DNA of 64,000 nt, from the NCBI RefSeq assembly GCF_000428745.1, contig NZ_AUAN01000008.1, forward strand, positions 44,526-108,525, given 5' to 3'. Of the stretch, positions 15,978 to 23,991 are shown one piece after another. Each line of letters begins with the position of its first letter. Position 1 is the first letter of the stretch. The translations under genes and the position numbers were made by a program. This DNA comes from Veillonella magna DSM 19857 (lineage in GTDB: Bacteria > Bacillota > Negativicutes > Veillonellales > Veillonellaceae). Below the pieces are notes generated by a model, which saw only the letters and a list, made by a program, of their open reading frames with translations, was not told the origin of the DNA and did no database searches.

Positions 15978-16984
15978 GTAGATTCTTCGGACGACAAAAT
16001 TTGCACTATGGACTAATGCATCGGAAAACATATAGATATGTGCGTCATGTAGTGGGAAGCGCGCTGGTAATGAGTATTTTTTTATCCGGCTGTGCGATGG
16101 TACCGGCAGAGAATGAGGAACAACCGGCAAAGAATGTCAAAACAGTAGAAACGATAACGGCTCGAACTGCCTCTGGTAATGCCTCAAGTATTCCGGCATG
16201 GCATGAGGATGCGAAGAAGGCAATAGGTCAAATCCTTGGGGATGAAGTAAGTAAATATGGTATATACGCTTTTTATCCTACTGCGGACACAGTTCCTTTG
16301 ATTATACAGTCGCGTCCCATGCGGTCGGCTAGTATGATTAAGGTTTTTATTATGGGAAAGGCCATGCAAGAGGTGGAACGAGGACGGTTGTCTCTTGATG
16401 AAATGATTACTTTGAAAGCGAACGATAAGGTAGGGGGAGCCGGCATAATTGCCGGTTGGGCTGACGGAACAGATATACCGGTAAGGGAGTTACTTAGGTT
16501 GATGATTACGGAAAGTGACAATACAGCAACCAATCTAATGATTGATCGTTTAGGTATGGAGGCCATTAATGAGTATATCCGTCAAGAAGGCTATGGTGAA
16601 ACTAAACTGCAACGCAAAATGATGGATACAGCGGCGGCAGAAGCAGGACGCGAAAATATAACATCACCTGCGGACCTTGGACATTTCTTTACGCGTATGT
16701 GGAAAGGCGAAGGAATGACAGCGGGAACAAGGGAACAAATGCTGACTTGGCTATATGAACAGACGGATACGGAATGTTTGCCACAGGCATTTCCTCAAGG
16801 AAAGATTGCTCATAAAACGGGGGAGTTAGTAGGGCTCTATGATGATGGCGGAATTGTTGTTCGGGAAGGAACTCCTTTGGTGATATGCATTATGAATGAT
16901 GATATTGATAGTCGAGGGGGGGCTATACGTGATATGCAAAAAATAGCTAGAGTCATTGGTGCAAATGGTTCATCAAAAAAATAA
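15974..16984 (+). CDS. Penicillin-recognising serine hydrolase lipoprotein (class A beta-lactamase fold)
   Basis: The N-terminus carries a signal ending in the lipobox LSGC (C40). The enzyme domain has all three class A landmarks in order: S120-M-I-K123, S181-D-N183 and K281-T-G283. The E-x-x-L-N element, whose Glu deacylates penicillin in true class A beta-lactamases, is absent: the region after SDN reads TKLQRKMMDTAAAEAGREN. It is therefore more likely a peptidoglycan peptidase or penicillin-binding protein than a resistance enzyme. The start overlaps the previous stop (ATGA at 15974); an internal ATG at 16016 would give a shorter, more ordinary signal peptide. A run of seven G lies at 16916-16922. 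Confidence 0.75.
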   Translation: MSRFFGRQNLHYGLMHRKTYRYVRHVVGSALVMSIFLSGCAMVPAENEEQPAKNVKTVETITARTASGNASSIPAWHEDAKKAIGQILGDEVSKYGIYAFYPTADTVPLIIQSRPMRSASMIKVFIMGKAMQEVERGRLSLDEMITLKANDKVGGAGIIAGWADGTDIPVRELLRLMITESDNTATNLMIDRLGMEAINEYIRQEGYGETKLQRKMMDTAAAEAGRENITSPADLGHFFTRMWKGEGMTAGTREQMLTWLYEQTDTECLPQAFPQGKIAHKTGELVGLYDDGGIVVREGTPLVICIMNDDIDSRGGAIRDMQKIARVIGANGSSKK

Positions 16985-17090
16985 ATGTAGTACCAACACT
17001 TTCGTTATATGGAAAATAGCCGTTCATAACGCCATCGCTCAACCGATTTCCCCTATGAGCTACAGACTCAGAGCGAACGCATAGCGAAAC

Positions 17091-17162
17091 TATGATGGAA
17101 AGAACGGTGGAAAGTGCGATGGAAAGAACGATGGAAAGCATGATGGAAAGAATGAGAGAAAA
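17091..17162. repeat. Six imperfect 12-bp tandem repeats (consensus AACGATGGAAAG)
   Basis: Consecutive 12-mers are variants of AACGATGGAAAG, the last one degenerate. They lie in the 448-bp gap between the lipoprotein gene and ylxM. A 38-codon frame beginning at 17092 (MMERTVESAMERT...) runs through them but has no ribosome site. The rest of the gap holds the ylxM promoter at 17355 and no other feature I can support. Confidence 0.75.
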
Positions 17163-17354
17163 AACGAATACGTATCCGAACTACAGACCGGGTGACGGTA
17201 AAGAGTAGCGTAAATAATTTTCCTTCAACCGAGCCACACACCGAGCGCATTCCTAAACAAAACAATACAAGACTATCTCTAAAGAAATTCTGTAAAGAAA
17301 GGTAAGACGGATAGCGTTGATCAACGAAAAGAAATGATTGTTAAGTAAAATTGC

Positions 17355-17383
17355 TTGACAGTCTTTCTTGTCTTTGCTAGAAT
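17355..17383 (+). promoter_or_regulatory. Sigma-70 promoter of the ylxM-ffh operon
   Basis: A perfect TTGACA (17355-17360), a 17-bp spacer and TAGAAT (17378-17383), 50 bp before the ylxM start. The decamer GCTTGACAGT occurs at 17353 and again at 17402. Confidence 0.75.
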
Positions 17384-17432
17384 AAAGTGTAAAGTTTTTT
17401 AGCTTGACAGTAAAGAGAAGTGAGGTGACCTT

Positions 17433-17756
17433 ATGGAAGACAGAATTACAGTAAGCCTGTTACTCGATTTCTATGGGGCACTCTTGACGAAACGGCAACG
17501 TGAGTGCTTGGTGTTACATCATGAAGATGATATGTCACTCGGTGAAATCGCCGAGGAGCTGGGGATTTCACGGCAGGCTGTTCACGATAATATGCAGCGG
17601 GCGATGCAACTGTTGGAAGGGTATGAAGATACGCTTCACATGGTAGCACAGTATACAAGGCGGGAAGCAGTCATCGCTGAGTTTCGCAGTGAATTGGCAA
17701 AGCCGATTCTTTCGAAGGATCGCCTAAGCGCATTAGTAGCACAGATGGAGGGATAA
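17433..17756 (+). CDS. ylxM: YlxM-family HTH protein encoded next to ffh
   Basis: The 107-residue protein has the family's sigma-region-4-like helix-turn-helix: LTKRQRECLVLHHEDDMSLGEIAEELGISRQAVHDNMQRAM. YlxM proteins are encoded directly before ffh in many Firmicutes and are thought to act with the signal recognition particle; their exact role is unsettled. GTGAGGTGA precedes the ATG. The gene ends one base before the ffh start, so the pair is coupled. Confidence 0.9.
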   Translation: MEDRITVSLLLDFYGALLTKRQRECLVLHHEDDMSLGEIAEELGISRQAVHDNMQRAMQLLEGYEDTLHMVAQYTRREAVIAEFRSELAKPILSKDRLSALVAQMEG

Positions 17757-17757
17757 C

Positions 17758-19107
17758 ATGGCTTTTGAAAGCTTAACGGATAAACTGCAGGAAGCCTTTA
17801 AATCCTTGAAGAGTAAAGGAAAAATTTCCGAAGATGATGTTAACCGGGCTCTTCGCCAGGTGCGTACAGCCTTGCTGGAAGCGGACGTTAACTTTAAGGT
17901 CGCTAAGGACTTTATCGCTCGCATCAAGGAGAAAGCACTGGGTGAAGAAGTATTCGGTTCGTTAAACCCGGTTCAAACGGTTGTAAAAATCGTTAATGAT
18001 GAGTTGACTGAGTTATTGGGTGGTACGCAAAGTCGTATTATGATTGCCTCCAAGCCTCCGACAATTATTATGCTTGTCGGTTTGCAAGGGGCCGGTAAGA
18101 CGACAACGGCCGGCAAGCTCGCCGTATATCTTCGCAAACAAGGTAAGCATCCTATGTTGGTAGCCGCCGACGTATATCGTCCGGCAGCTATTAAGCAATT
18201 ACAGGTAGTGGGGGCACAAATCGATGTGCCGGTGTTTGCCAAGGAAGAGGCCGGTGCGAATCCGGTGGATATTGCGAAGGAAGCGATTGAAGCTAGCACG
18301 CATATGCTCAAGGATATTGTCATCATCGATACGGCCGGTCGCTTGGCCATTGACGAAGAGTTGATGAACGAGCTCGTTAATATTAAAGGCGCTGTACATC
18401 CGCATGAAATCTTGTTGGTTGTGGACTCCATGATTGGTCAGGATGCGGTGACGACAGCGGAAACCTTTAATGAAAAGCTGGGCCTGGATGGTGTCATCCT
18501 TACTAAGCTTGACGGGGATGCGCGCGGTGGTGCCGCACTTTCCATCAAGGCTGTGACGGGGACACCGATTAAGTTCACCGGTACTAGTGAAAAGATGGAC
18601 GGTCTCGAAGTATTTTATCCGGACCGAATGGCATCGCGCATTCTTGATTTAGGTGACTTCAAGTCATTGCTCGAAAGTGTACAGGGTGCCATTGATGAGG
18701 AAGAGGCAAAGGAAATGGCCAAGAAGATGGCCAAGAATAACTTTACCTTAGATGATTTCCTCAGCCAAATGCAGCAGGTTCGTAAGCTTGGTCCGTTGCA
18801 AAACATTCTTGGCTTGTTGCCGGGGATGGGCAAGATTAAGGATCAGCTTAAGGATATAGATATGGATAGCAAGGAAATTCGCCGTATCGAAGCCATCATC
18901 AAATCCATGACGAAGGCGGAACGGACGAATCCGAATATCCTCAACGGTTCACGTCGCAAACGCATTGCCGAAGGTTCCGGTATGCGGGTGCAGGATGTAA
19001 ATCGTTTGTTGAAACAATTCGAGGAAGCTCGAAAGATGATGAAGAAAATGCAGTCTATGCGCAAAGGTAAGCGCGGTATGTTACCGAAGCTGCCGTTTAT
19101 GGGCTAG
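17758..19107 (+). CDS. ffh: Signal recognition particle protein Ffh (SRP54)
   Basis: The 449-residue GTPase binds SRP RNA and delivers signal-peptide-bearing ribosomes to FtsY. The N domain (1-85) is followed by the G domain with the P-loop GLQGAGKTTT (about 107-116), DTAGR and TKLDGDARGG, then the methionine-rich M domain (about 300-449) with MQQVRKLGPLQNILGLLPGMG and SGMRVQDVNRLLKQF, which holds the RNA and signal sequence. Length is normal. It heads the operon that continues with rpsP, khpA, ylqD, rimM and trmD, the usual Firmicute order. Confidence 0.98.
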   Translation: MAFESLTDKLQEAFKSLKSKGKISEDDVNRALRQVRTALLEADVNFKVAKDFIARIKEKALGEEVFGSLNPVQTVVKIVNDELTELLGGTQSRIMIASKPPTIIMLVGLQGAGKTTTAGKLAVYLRKQGKHPMLVAADVYRPAAIKQLQVVGAQIDVPVFAKEEAGANPVDIAKEAIEASTHMLKDIVIIDTAGRLAIDEELMNELVNIKGAVHPHEILLVVDSMIGQDAVTTAETFNEKLGLDGVILTKLDGDARGGAALSIKAVTGTPIKFTGTSEKMDGLEVFYPDRMASRILDLGDFKSLLESVQGAIDEEEAKEMAKKMAKNNFTLDDFLSQMQQVRKLGPLQNILGLLPGMGKIKDQLKDIDMDSKEIRRIEAIIKSMTKAERTNPNILNGSRRKRIAEGSGMRVQDVNRLLKQFEEARKMMKKMQSMRKGKRGMLPKLPFMG

Positions 19108-19145
19108 TCTATAGATGGAAATCCTGATAAGGAGGTGAAATAGTA

Positions 19146-19409
19146 ATGTTAAAAATTCGTTTGACTCGTTTAGGTGCTAAAAAAGCTCCTTTCTATCGTA
19201 TCGTTGTGGCTGACTCCCGCGCTCCGCGTGAAGGTCGTCCGGTTGATACCATCGGTCAGTACGACGCCACTAAAAATCCGGCTATCGTAAACATCGACGA
19301 AGAAAAAGCGTTGACTTGGTTGGGTAAAGGTGCACAGCCGACTGACACGGTTCGCTCCCTTTTCAAACAGCACGGTGTAATGCAGAAATTCGCTGAAGCT
19401 AAGAAGTAA
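19146..19409 (+). CDS. rpsP: 30S ribosomal protein S16
   Basis: The 87-residue protein matches S16 along its length: [24 protein letters not shown], then DTIGQYDA and a helical end. It is a small-subunit assembly protein. AAGGAGGTG precedes ATG 19146; it follows ffh by 38 bp and starts the rpsP-khpA-ylqD-rimM-trmD block. Confidence 0.98.
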   Translation: MLKIRLTRLGAKKAPFYRIVVADSRAPREGRPVDTIGQYDATKNPAIVNIDEEKALTWLGKGAQPTDTVRSLFKQHGVMQKFAEAKK

Positions 19410-19427
19410 TTCGGAGAGAGGCATACT

Positions 19428-19658
19428 ATGATGAAAGAATTAATTACATTAATTGCGAAGTCATTGGTTAAGCAGCCTGAAGCCGTTTCTGTTACCATGA
19501 CCGTCAAGGGTAACGTGGAGGTCTATGAAATCCATGTAGCTCCTGAGGATATGGGCAAAGTGATAGGAAAACAGGGCCGAATTGCTAAGGCAATTCGCTC
19601 TGTTGCCAAAGCGGCGGCTATTAAAGAAAATAAGAAAATATCCGTGGATATTGTCTGA
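19428..19658 (+). CDS. khpA: KH-domain RNA-binding protein KhpA
   Basis: The 76-residue protein is one type II KH domain with the GKVIGKQGR loop that contacts single-stranded RNA. KhpA (YlqC) of Firmicutes partners with KhpB and affects cell elongation and small-RNA biology. Start ATG 19428 or the next codon 19431; GGAGAGAGG is upstream. Position between rpsP and ylqD is canonical. Confidence 0.93.
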   Translation: MMKELITLIAKSLVKQPEAVSVTMTVKGNVEVYEIHVAPEDMGKVIGKQGRIAKAIRSVAKAAAIKENKKISVDIV

Positions 19659-19672
19659 AGGGTGTGGAAAAC

Positions 19673-20080
19673 ATGGAAGAAATGACAGTACGCGTACCGG
19701 TGACGATTAAGTCTAAGGTAACGGAAAGTCTGAAGGCAAAGCTGATCGCCGATCTTCAGCAGCGTCTTGACATGGTTGAACAAGATTTACAGCAAATCGA
19801 GTTCCAAGCAAAACGCTTGTTAAGTGAGCAAGCCAAAATTGATGCACAGGGATTAATCCAGTTGCGTCAGCAGATTGAAGAAGAAAAGCAAAAGCGCATG
19901 AACTTCAAGGCAGAAGTAGCAGCTAAATTGAAGGATGCGCAGGCGCTTGAAATCGGATCCGAAATTGCACAGGGAACGATGGAGCAGACAGTGACCATTA
20001 AGGTTGGCGACAATCTTGATGCGTTGATGGGCTCTGAAATTTTGTTGGAAGACGGCAAAATTATTGCGTTCCGTCAGTAA
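19673..20080 (+). CDS. ylqD: YlqD-family protein
   Basis: The 135-residue protein has a beta-strand start (VRVPVTIKSKVTES), a long coiled coil (about 35-90) and a C-terminal small beta domain (TVTIKVGDNLDALMGSEILLEDGKIIAFR). It matches the YlqD family found between khpA and rimM in Firmicutes; function unknown. ATG 19673 is preferred to GTG 19664, which is too close to the AAGGG site. Confidence 0.8.
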   Translation: MEEMTVRVPVTIKSKVTESLKAKLIADLQQRLDMVEQDLQQIEFQAKRLLSEQAKIDAQGLIQLRQQIEEEKQKRMNFKAEVAAKLKDAQALEIGSEIAQGTMEQTVTIKVGDNLDALMGSEILLEDGKIIAFRQ

Positions 20081-20083
20081 GTG

Positions 20084-20581
20084 ATGGAGACGAAAGAATT
20101 CATTACCATAGGCACTATTGTAGCCCCGCACGGTGTGCGGGGTGATCTTCGTATAGTGCCCCAAACCGATTTTCCCGATCGGTTTTTAACGATGGATGCC
20201 TGCTACATAGATGGTAAGGAATACCATATCGCATCTGCTCGTTTTCATAAACAATTTGTGTTGGCAACGTTTAAGGAAGTACCCGACCGCAATGCAGCCG
20301 AGCTGTTGGCACGCAAGGAAATCAAGGTGCCGCGCGAAGAATTAATGCCGTTACCGGAAGGGCGGTATTATATTTTCGAGATTGAAGGACTGCGCGTAGA
20401 AGATACGGACGGGAACTACCTCGGCGAAGTGAAAGAAGTACTTCAGCCGGGTGCCAACGATGTATATGTGGTGGCCAAGGAAGGGGTTCCGGATGTATTA
20501 TTACCGGCGCTGAAGGACGTTGTTCTTTCTATTGATTTGGAAAAGCAGCTGATGATAGTCGATCCGCCCGAATGGATATAA
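20084..20581 (+). CDS. rimM: 16S rRNA processing protein RimM
   Basis: Residues 1-90 form the RimM N-terminal barrel (TIGTIVAPHGVRGDLRIVPQTDFPDRF) and residues about 95-165 the PRC-barrel (YYIFEIEGLRVEDTDGNYLGEV ... LLPALKDVVLSID). RimM assists maturation of the 30S head and interacts with S19. ATG 20084, or the GTG three bases earlier, follows the ylqD stop directly. It ends 3 bp before trmD. Confidence 0.95.
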   Translation: METKEFITIGTIVAPHGVRGDLRIVPQTDFPDRFLTMDACYIDGKEYHIASARFHKQFVLATFKEVPDRNAAELLARKEIKVPREELMPLPEGRYYIFEIEGLRVEDTDGNYLGEVKEVLQPGANDVYVVAKEGVPDVLLPALKDVVLSIDLEKQLMIVDPPEWI

Positions 20582-20584
20582 GCC

Positions 20585-21472
20585 ATGAAGATAGATATTA
20601 TCTCATTATTTCCGGAGTTTTTCTCCGCTTTTTTTGATCACTCCATTATCAAGCGGGCTATTGCGGCCAATCGCCTGACTATGTCCGTTACAAATCCTCG
20701 TGATTTTGCTCACAATAAGCATAATCAGGTAGATGACACGATGTATGGCGGTGGTGCCGGTATGCTTATGATGGCACCGCCTATTTTTGAAGCTGTCGAG
20801 TCGGTGACGCAGGAAGAAGAGGTACGGACGCAGGAAGAAAATGTACGGCGTCGCGTGATTTTCTTGGGGCCGGCGGGGGTACCGTTTACTCAGGAAAAGG
20901 CGCGCGAGTTGGCCACCTATGATCAACTTATCCTGGTATGCGGTCACTACGAAGGCGTGGATTATCGCGTAGAAGAGCACTTGGTGGATGAAACGATTTC
21001 CATCGGTGATTATGTGTTGACCGGCGGCGAATTGCCGGCTATGGTAGTAGCCGATGCGGTGGCGCGTATGATACCCGGTGTGTTGGGCGCGGCTTCCGGA
21101 GCGGTGGAAGATTCGTTCTATCGTCCGATTTTAGAAGGGCCGCAGTATACGAAACCACAGGTGTATCGAGACTGGGAGGTACCGGAGGTACTTCGCAGCG
21201 GTCATCATAAACATATTGCCGATTGGCGTTTGCAAGAAGCAGTGAAGCGAACCATTGCCTGTCGACCGGATTTGTTGGCCCGTGCTATGTCGATGGAGGA
21301 GCTGGCAGCGTTACAAGCGGTTCTTGGCGATAAGGAAAAAGCGGAACGCTTGGTTCGGCTATTGCGCGAGAATGCGAAAACGGCAGAGAGGCTGCAGCTC
21401 GGCGAAGAGGCAGTACGCCTGATGTTGTCGCCTGCGGATGGCAGTGATGAGGAAGGCATAAAAAAAGGTTGA
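20585..21472 (+). CDS. trmD: tRNA (guanine-37-N1)-methyltransferase TrmD, with C-terminal extension
   Basis: The SPOUT enzyme methylates G37 of tRNAs using S-adenosylmethionine. Visible motifs: IDIISLFPEFF at the start, GGGAGMLMMAPP, LVCGHYEGVDYRVEEHLVDETISIGDYVLTGGELPAMV (the knotted SAM site) and FYRPILEGPQYTKP. At 295 residues it exceeds the usual ~245; about 50 extra residues at the C-terminus are charged and helical (LLRENAKTAERLQLGEEAVRLML). The terminator stem at 21467 overlaps its stop codon. Confidence 0.96.
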   Translation: MKIDIISLFPEFFSAFFDHSIIKRAIAANRLTMSVTNPRDFAHNKHNQVDDTMYGGGAGMLMMAPPIFEAVESVTQEEEVRTQEENVRRRVIFLGPAGVPFTQEKARELATYDQLILVCGHYEGVDYRVEEHLVDETISIGDYVLTGGELPAMVVADAVARMIPGVLGAASGAVEDSFYRPILEGPQYTKPQVYRDWEVPEVLRSGHHKHIADWRLQEAVKRTIACRPDLLARAMSMEELAALQAVLGDKEKAERLVRLLRENAKTAERLQLGEEAVRLMLSPADGSDEEGIKKG

Positions 21473-21516
21473 GGCTGTGTGGAGCATGGTTATCCATGTA
21501 GCCTCAACTTGTTTTT
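21467..21516 (+). terminator. Terminator overlapping the trmD stop
   Basis: GTTGAGGCT (21468-21476) pairs with AGCCTCAAC (21500-21508), with a nested CATGG/CCATG hairpin, then TTGTTTTT. The first stem arm contains the trmD TGA, so the terminator is packed into the gene end. Confidence 0.7.
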
Positions 21517-21537
21517 GACAGAAACAGGGGTAAGGAT

Positions 21538-22113
21538 ATGGCAAATTTATATATTGGGTTAGTGCATTATCCTATTTATAACAAGCACTATGAGGTTATC
21601 ACTACGGCCATTACAAATTATGATATACATGACATTGCCCGTGCGGCGACAACCTATGAAGTAAAAAAATATTTTGTAGTTCACAATATTCCGGCGCAGC
21701 GCGAATTGGCTAAGACGATTATGTCTCATTGGCAGACGGGATTTGGCAGCACCTATAATCCGGATCGAAAGGATGCCTTTGCCGGGGTGGAATTAGTATC
21801 GTCCATTCGCAGTGCCGTGGAACAGGTGGAAACAGCAGAAGGGGTAAAGCCACTTATCGTGACTACCGACGCACGGACCTATGAGAATACGGTAAGTTAT
21901 GCATGGATGCGGGAAACGCTTGAAAAAGGCGACCGCCCTGTGTTAGTATTATTTGGTACCGGTTATGGTATGACGAAAGAAACCATGCAGGAGTTTGATT
22001 ATATTTTAGAGCCTATTTACGGTCCCGGCGAATACAATCATTTGTCGGTACGCAGTGCGGTATCCATTATTTTGGATCGGTTGCGCGGCGAGGCTTGGTG
22101 GGCTAAGAAGTAG
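21538..22113 (+). CDS. SPOUT-class RNA methyltransferase (TrmD-associated, PF09936-like)
   Basis: The 191-residue protein resembles the small RNA methyltransferase family encoded next to trmD in many Firmicutes: LYIGLVHYPIYNK at the start, TTYEVKKYFVVHNIP, and a C-terminal knot region VLVLFGTGYGMTKETMQEFDYILEPIYGPGEYNHLSVRSAVSIILDRL. The target RNA is not known to me. Start ATG 21538 has AGGGGTAAGG upstream. It is 10 bp before the YebC-family gene. Confidence 0.85.
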   Translation: MANLYIGLVHYPIYNKHYEVITTAITNYDIHDIARAATTYEVKKYFVVHNIPAQRELAKTIMSHWQTGFGSTYNPDRKDAFAGVELVSSIRSAVEQVETAEGVKPLIVTTDARTYENTVSYAWMRETLEKGDRPVLVLFGTGYGMTKETMQEFDYILEPIYGPGEYNHLSVRSAVSIILDRLRGEAWWAKK

Positions 22114-22123
22114 GAGGTAACGT

Positions 22124-22858
22124 ATGTCCGGACATTCAAAATGGGCAAACATTAAGCACAAAAAGGGCAAAACCGATGCGCTGAAAGCAAAGATTACGAC
22201 GAAAATCAGCCGTGAAATTACGGTAGCAGCTCGTATGGGCGGTGGTGACCCGGTAGGTAATATGCGTCTTAAATTAGCATTGCAGAAGGCGCGTGAAAAT
22301 AATATTCCTAAGGACAATATCCAGCGTGCTATCGCCAAAGGTGTAGGCGCAACGGATATGGATAGCTATGAAGAAATTACCTATGAAGGATATGGCCCCG
22401 GCGGTGCGGCGCTTACGGTTGAATGTTTGACGGATAATCGCAATCGTACGGCAGCGGATGTGCGTCACGCATTTTCCAAAAACGGCGGTAACATGGGTGA
22501 AACCGGTTGTGTTGCTTGGATGTTCCAGCGCAAAGGTGTATTCGTTATCGATGCGGAAGGTCATGACGAAGAAGAGTTGACTCTCTTGGCATTGGAAGCC
22601 GGCGCGGAAGATTTGAAAACAGAAGAAGACTCCTTTGTCATTTATACAGCTCCGGAAGATTACGATGCCGTTGAAAGTGCATTGGCCGAAGCAAATATTG
22701 AAACGGAAGTAAGCAAGATTACTATGGTACCTGACAGCAATGTGTCGCTTGAAGGCGAAGCGGCCGAAAAGATGCAGCGCTTGTTGGATGCTTTGGATGA
22801 GCTTGATGATGTGCAGGATGTATATCACAATGCAGAGCTTCCGGAAGAAGAGGAATAA
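22124..22858 (+). CDS. YebC/PmpR-family protein
   Basis: The 244-residue protein is a full-length YebC/TACO1 protein: MSGHSKWANIKHKKGKTDA start, ITVAARMGGGDPVGN, NIPKDNIQRAIAKG and the acidic C-terminus. These proteins were annotated as transcriptional regulators; YebC-type members are now linked to translation of proline-rich stretches by the ribosome. TAGGAGGT precedes the ATG. A strong terminator follows. Confidence 0.95.
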   Translation: MSGHSKWANIKHKKGKTDALKAKITTKISREITVAARMGGGDPVGNMRLKLALQKARENNIPKDNIQRAIAKGVGATDMDSYEEITYEGYGPGGAALTVECLTDNRNRTAADVRHAFSKNGGNMGETGCVAWMFQRKGVFVIDAEGHDEEELTLLALEAGAEDLKTEEDSFVIYTAPEDYDAVESALAEANIETEVSKITMVPDSNVSLEGEAAEKMQRLLDALDELDDVQDVYHNAELPEEEE

Positions 22859-22863
22859 CATAC

Positions 22864-22900
22864 AAAAAGCGGTGATGCTGATGGGCATCACCGCTTTTTT
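22864..22900. terminator. Bidirectional terminator between the YebC-family and tetR genes
   Basis: GCGGTGATGC (22869-22878) pairs with GCATCACCGC (22885-22894); five A precede and six T follow, so it works for both converging genes. Confidence 0.9.
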
Positions 22901-22904
22901 ATTA

Positions 22905-23621
22905 TTATTTTTTGGGGGAAGAGTCATCCTTCGCTGCATCAAACGCAGTGAGTGATGACGTGTGCAGTAATTTTCCGATACTGACATTGTTGCTACTAGA
23001 ATTGTGAGAGAACAAGGCTTTGTAGCCACCTAAGATAAAACGCAATAATACCATTTGGATTTTATAATAGTCGTCACCATCGGCCCAACATAATTTTTGA
23101 TTTACAGCGAAGCTGCCGTTGACGATGTACCAAAAAAGAATGTGCGCCTTCTCTTCGTCTAAATCACTGCTGTTGACGATGACCTCGGTAATGGCATCGC
23201 GTTGCGATTTATAAATTGCTTCAATGATGTACGGCGAGAGCAATGGCTCCTTGAGCAACGAGTGATACTTATCGATGTGAATGAGTCGATGACACGGTGG
23301 TAACACTTCGATGTGATCCCTTAATAGATTGACGTCATTTTTCTCGATAATCGATTCTAAGTTTTGAAGACTCTCCGTTAATGGAATGGTGTTACTGCTG
23401 AGTATATTAATGATGTCCTGTAAAATGTCATCGACCAATTTAAAAATATCACAATAGTGATAATAAAATGTGGTTCGCGTGATGTGCGCTTCCGAGCAGA
23501 TGTTGGTTACCCGTATCTTAGAAAAAGACATGGTGGACAGTAATTTCAAAAATGTATCCTTTATTGTTTCGCGGGTCAGTGCCGACTGTAATAAACGACG
23601 ATCTTCTTTTTCTGTATCCAT
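22905..23621 (-). CDS. TetR-family transcriptional regulator
   Basis: The 238-residue protein has a TetR-type N-terminal HTH: TRETIKDTFLKLLSTMSFSKIRVTNICSEAHITRTTFYYHYCDIFKLVDDIL, followed by an all-helical ligand domain. The start at 23621 is chosen because AAAGGGGAG lies upstream of it on the minus strand; the longer frame to 23660 lacks one. It diverges from the mla operon across a 370-bp gap and may control it or itself; the signal is unknown. Confidence 0.85.
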   Translation of the reverse strand: MDTEKEDRRLLQSALTRETIKDTFLKLLSTMSFSKIRVTNICSEAHITRTTFYYHYCDIFKLVDDILQDIINILSSNTIPLTESLQNLESIIEKNDVNLLRDHIEVLPPCHRLIHIDKYHSLLKEPLLSPYIIEAIYKSQRDAITEVIVNSSDLDEEKAHILFWYIVNGSFAVNQKLCWADGDDYYKIQMVLLRFILGGYKALFSHNSSSNNVSIGKLLHTSSLTAFDAAKDDSSPKK

Positions 23622-23934
23622 GAACAGACTCCCCTTTAAAACTACTACTACTTTATCCATTATGTCATAGTGTAGACTTAAAAAGTACGGACAAAATTCT
23701 AAAAATGTAAGACAATATGATATTTTGTATATGAAAAAATGCTAATACTATAGTAGTCTGATAGAAGAGAGAGTTTGTCTTTTTGTATTGGGCGTAGTAA
23801 ATTTTTAGTATTTATAAAAAATTTCATTAAGTATTCAGTTAAGATGGTGTACAATAGAAGCGAATAATAAAATTAACCGGTATAGGGGTAGCGTAAGAAG
23901 GGCCGGTAAGGCCAGTGAATTACTTGTGGTACTG

Positions 23935-23964
23935 GTGACAAGGGGTGTAGTTTTGTGGTAAAAT
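23935..23964 (+). promoter_or_regulatory. Putative promoter of the mla operon
   Basis: GTGACA (23935-23940), an 18-bp spacer and TAAAAT (23959-23964), 28 bp before mlaE. A second -10-like TACAAT is at 23850-23855. CCAGT...ACTGG arms flank 23912-23935 and may bind a regulator. The remaining A+T-rich sequence from 23661 shows no gene. Confidence 0.4.
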
Positions 23965-23991
23965 CAAACGTAGCAATTATAGGAAGGGGGC

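Noticed and set aside
16916..16922. Phase-variable G7 tract in the serine hydrolase gene
   Set aside because: The tract is short, near the 3' end, and no length variation can be seen from one sequence.
15974..16984. Beta-lactamase resistance gene
   Set aside because: The deacylating glutamate motif is missing and the genetic context is cell-wall related, so a penicillin-recognising enzyme is the safer call.
3413..17000. Prophage or transposon as the origin of the accessory region
   Set aside because: No integrase, transposase, terminal repeats, capsid or tail genes are visible, and no tRNA borders it; base composition alone does not prove transfer.
17068..17265. Minus-strand frame rich in Phe-His-Arg-Ser repeats
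   Set aside because: It is only the reverse reading of the 12-bp tandem repeats; it has no ribosome site and ends in unrelated sequence.
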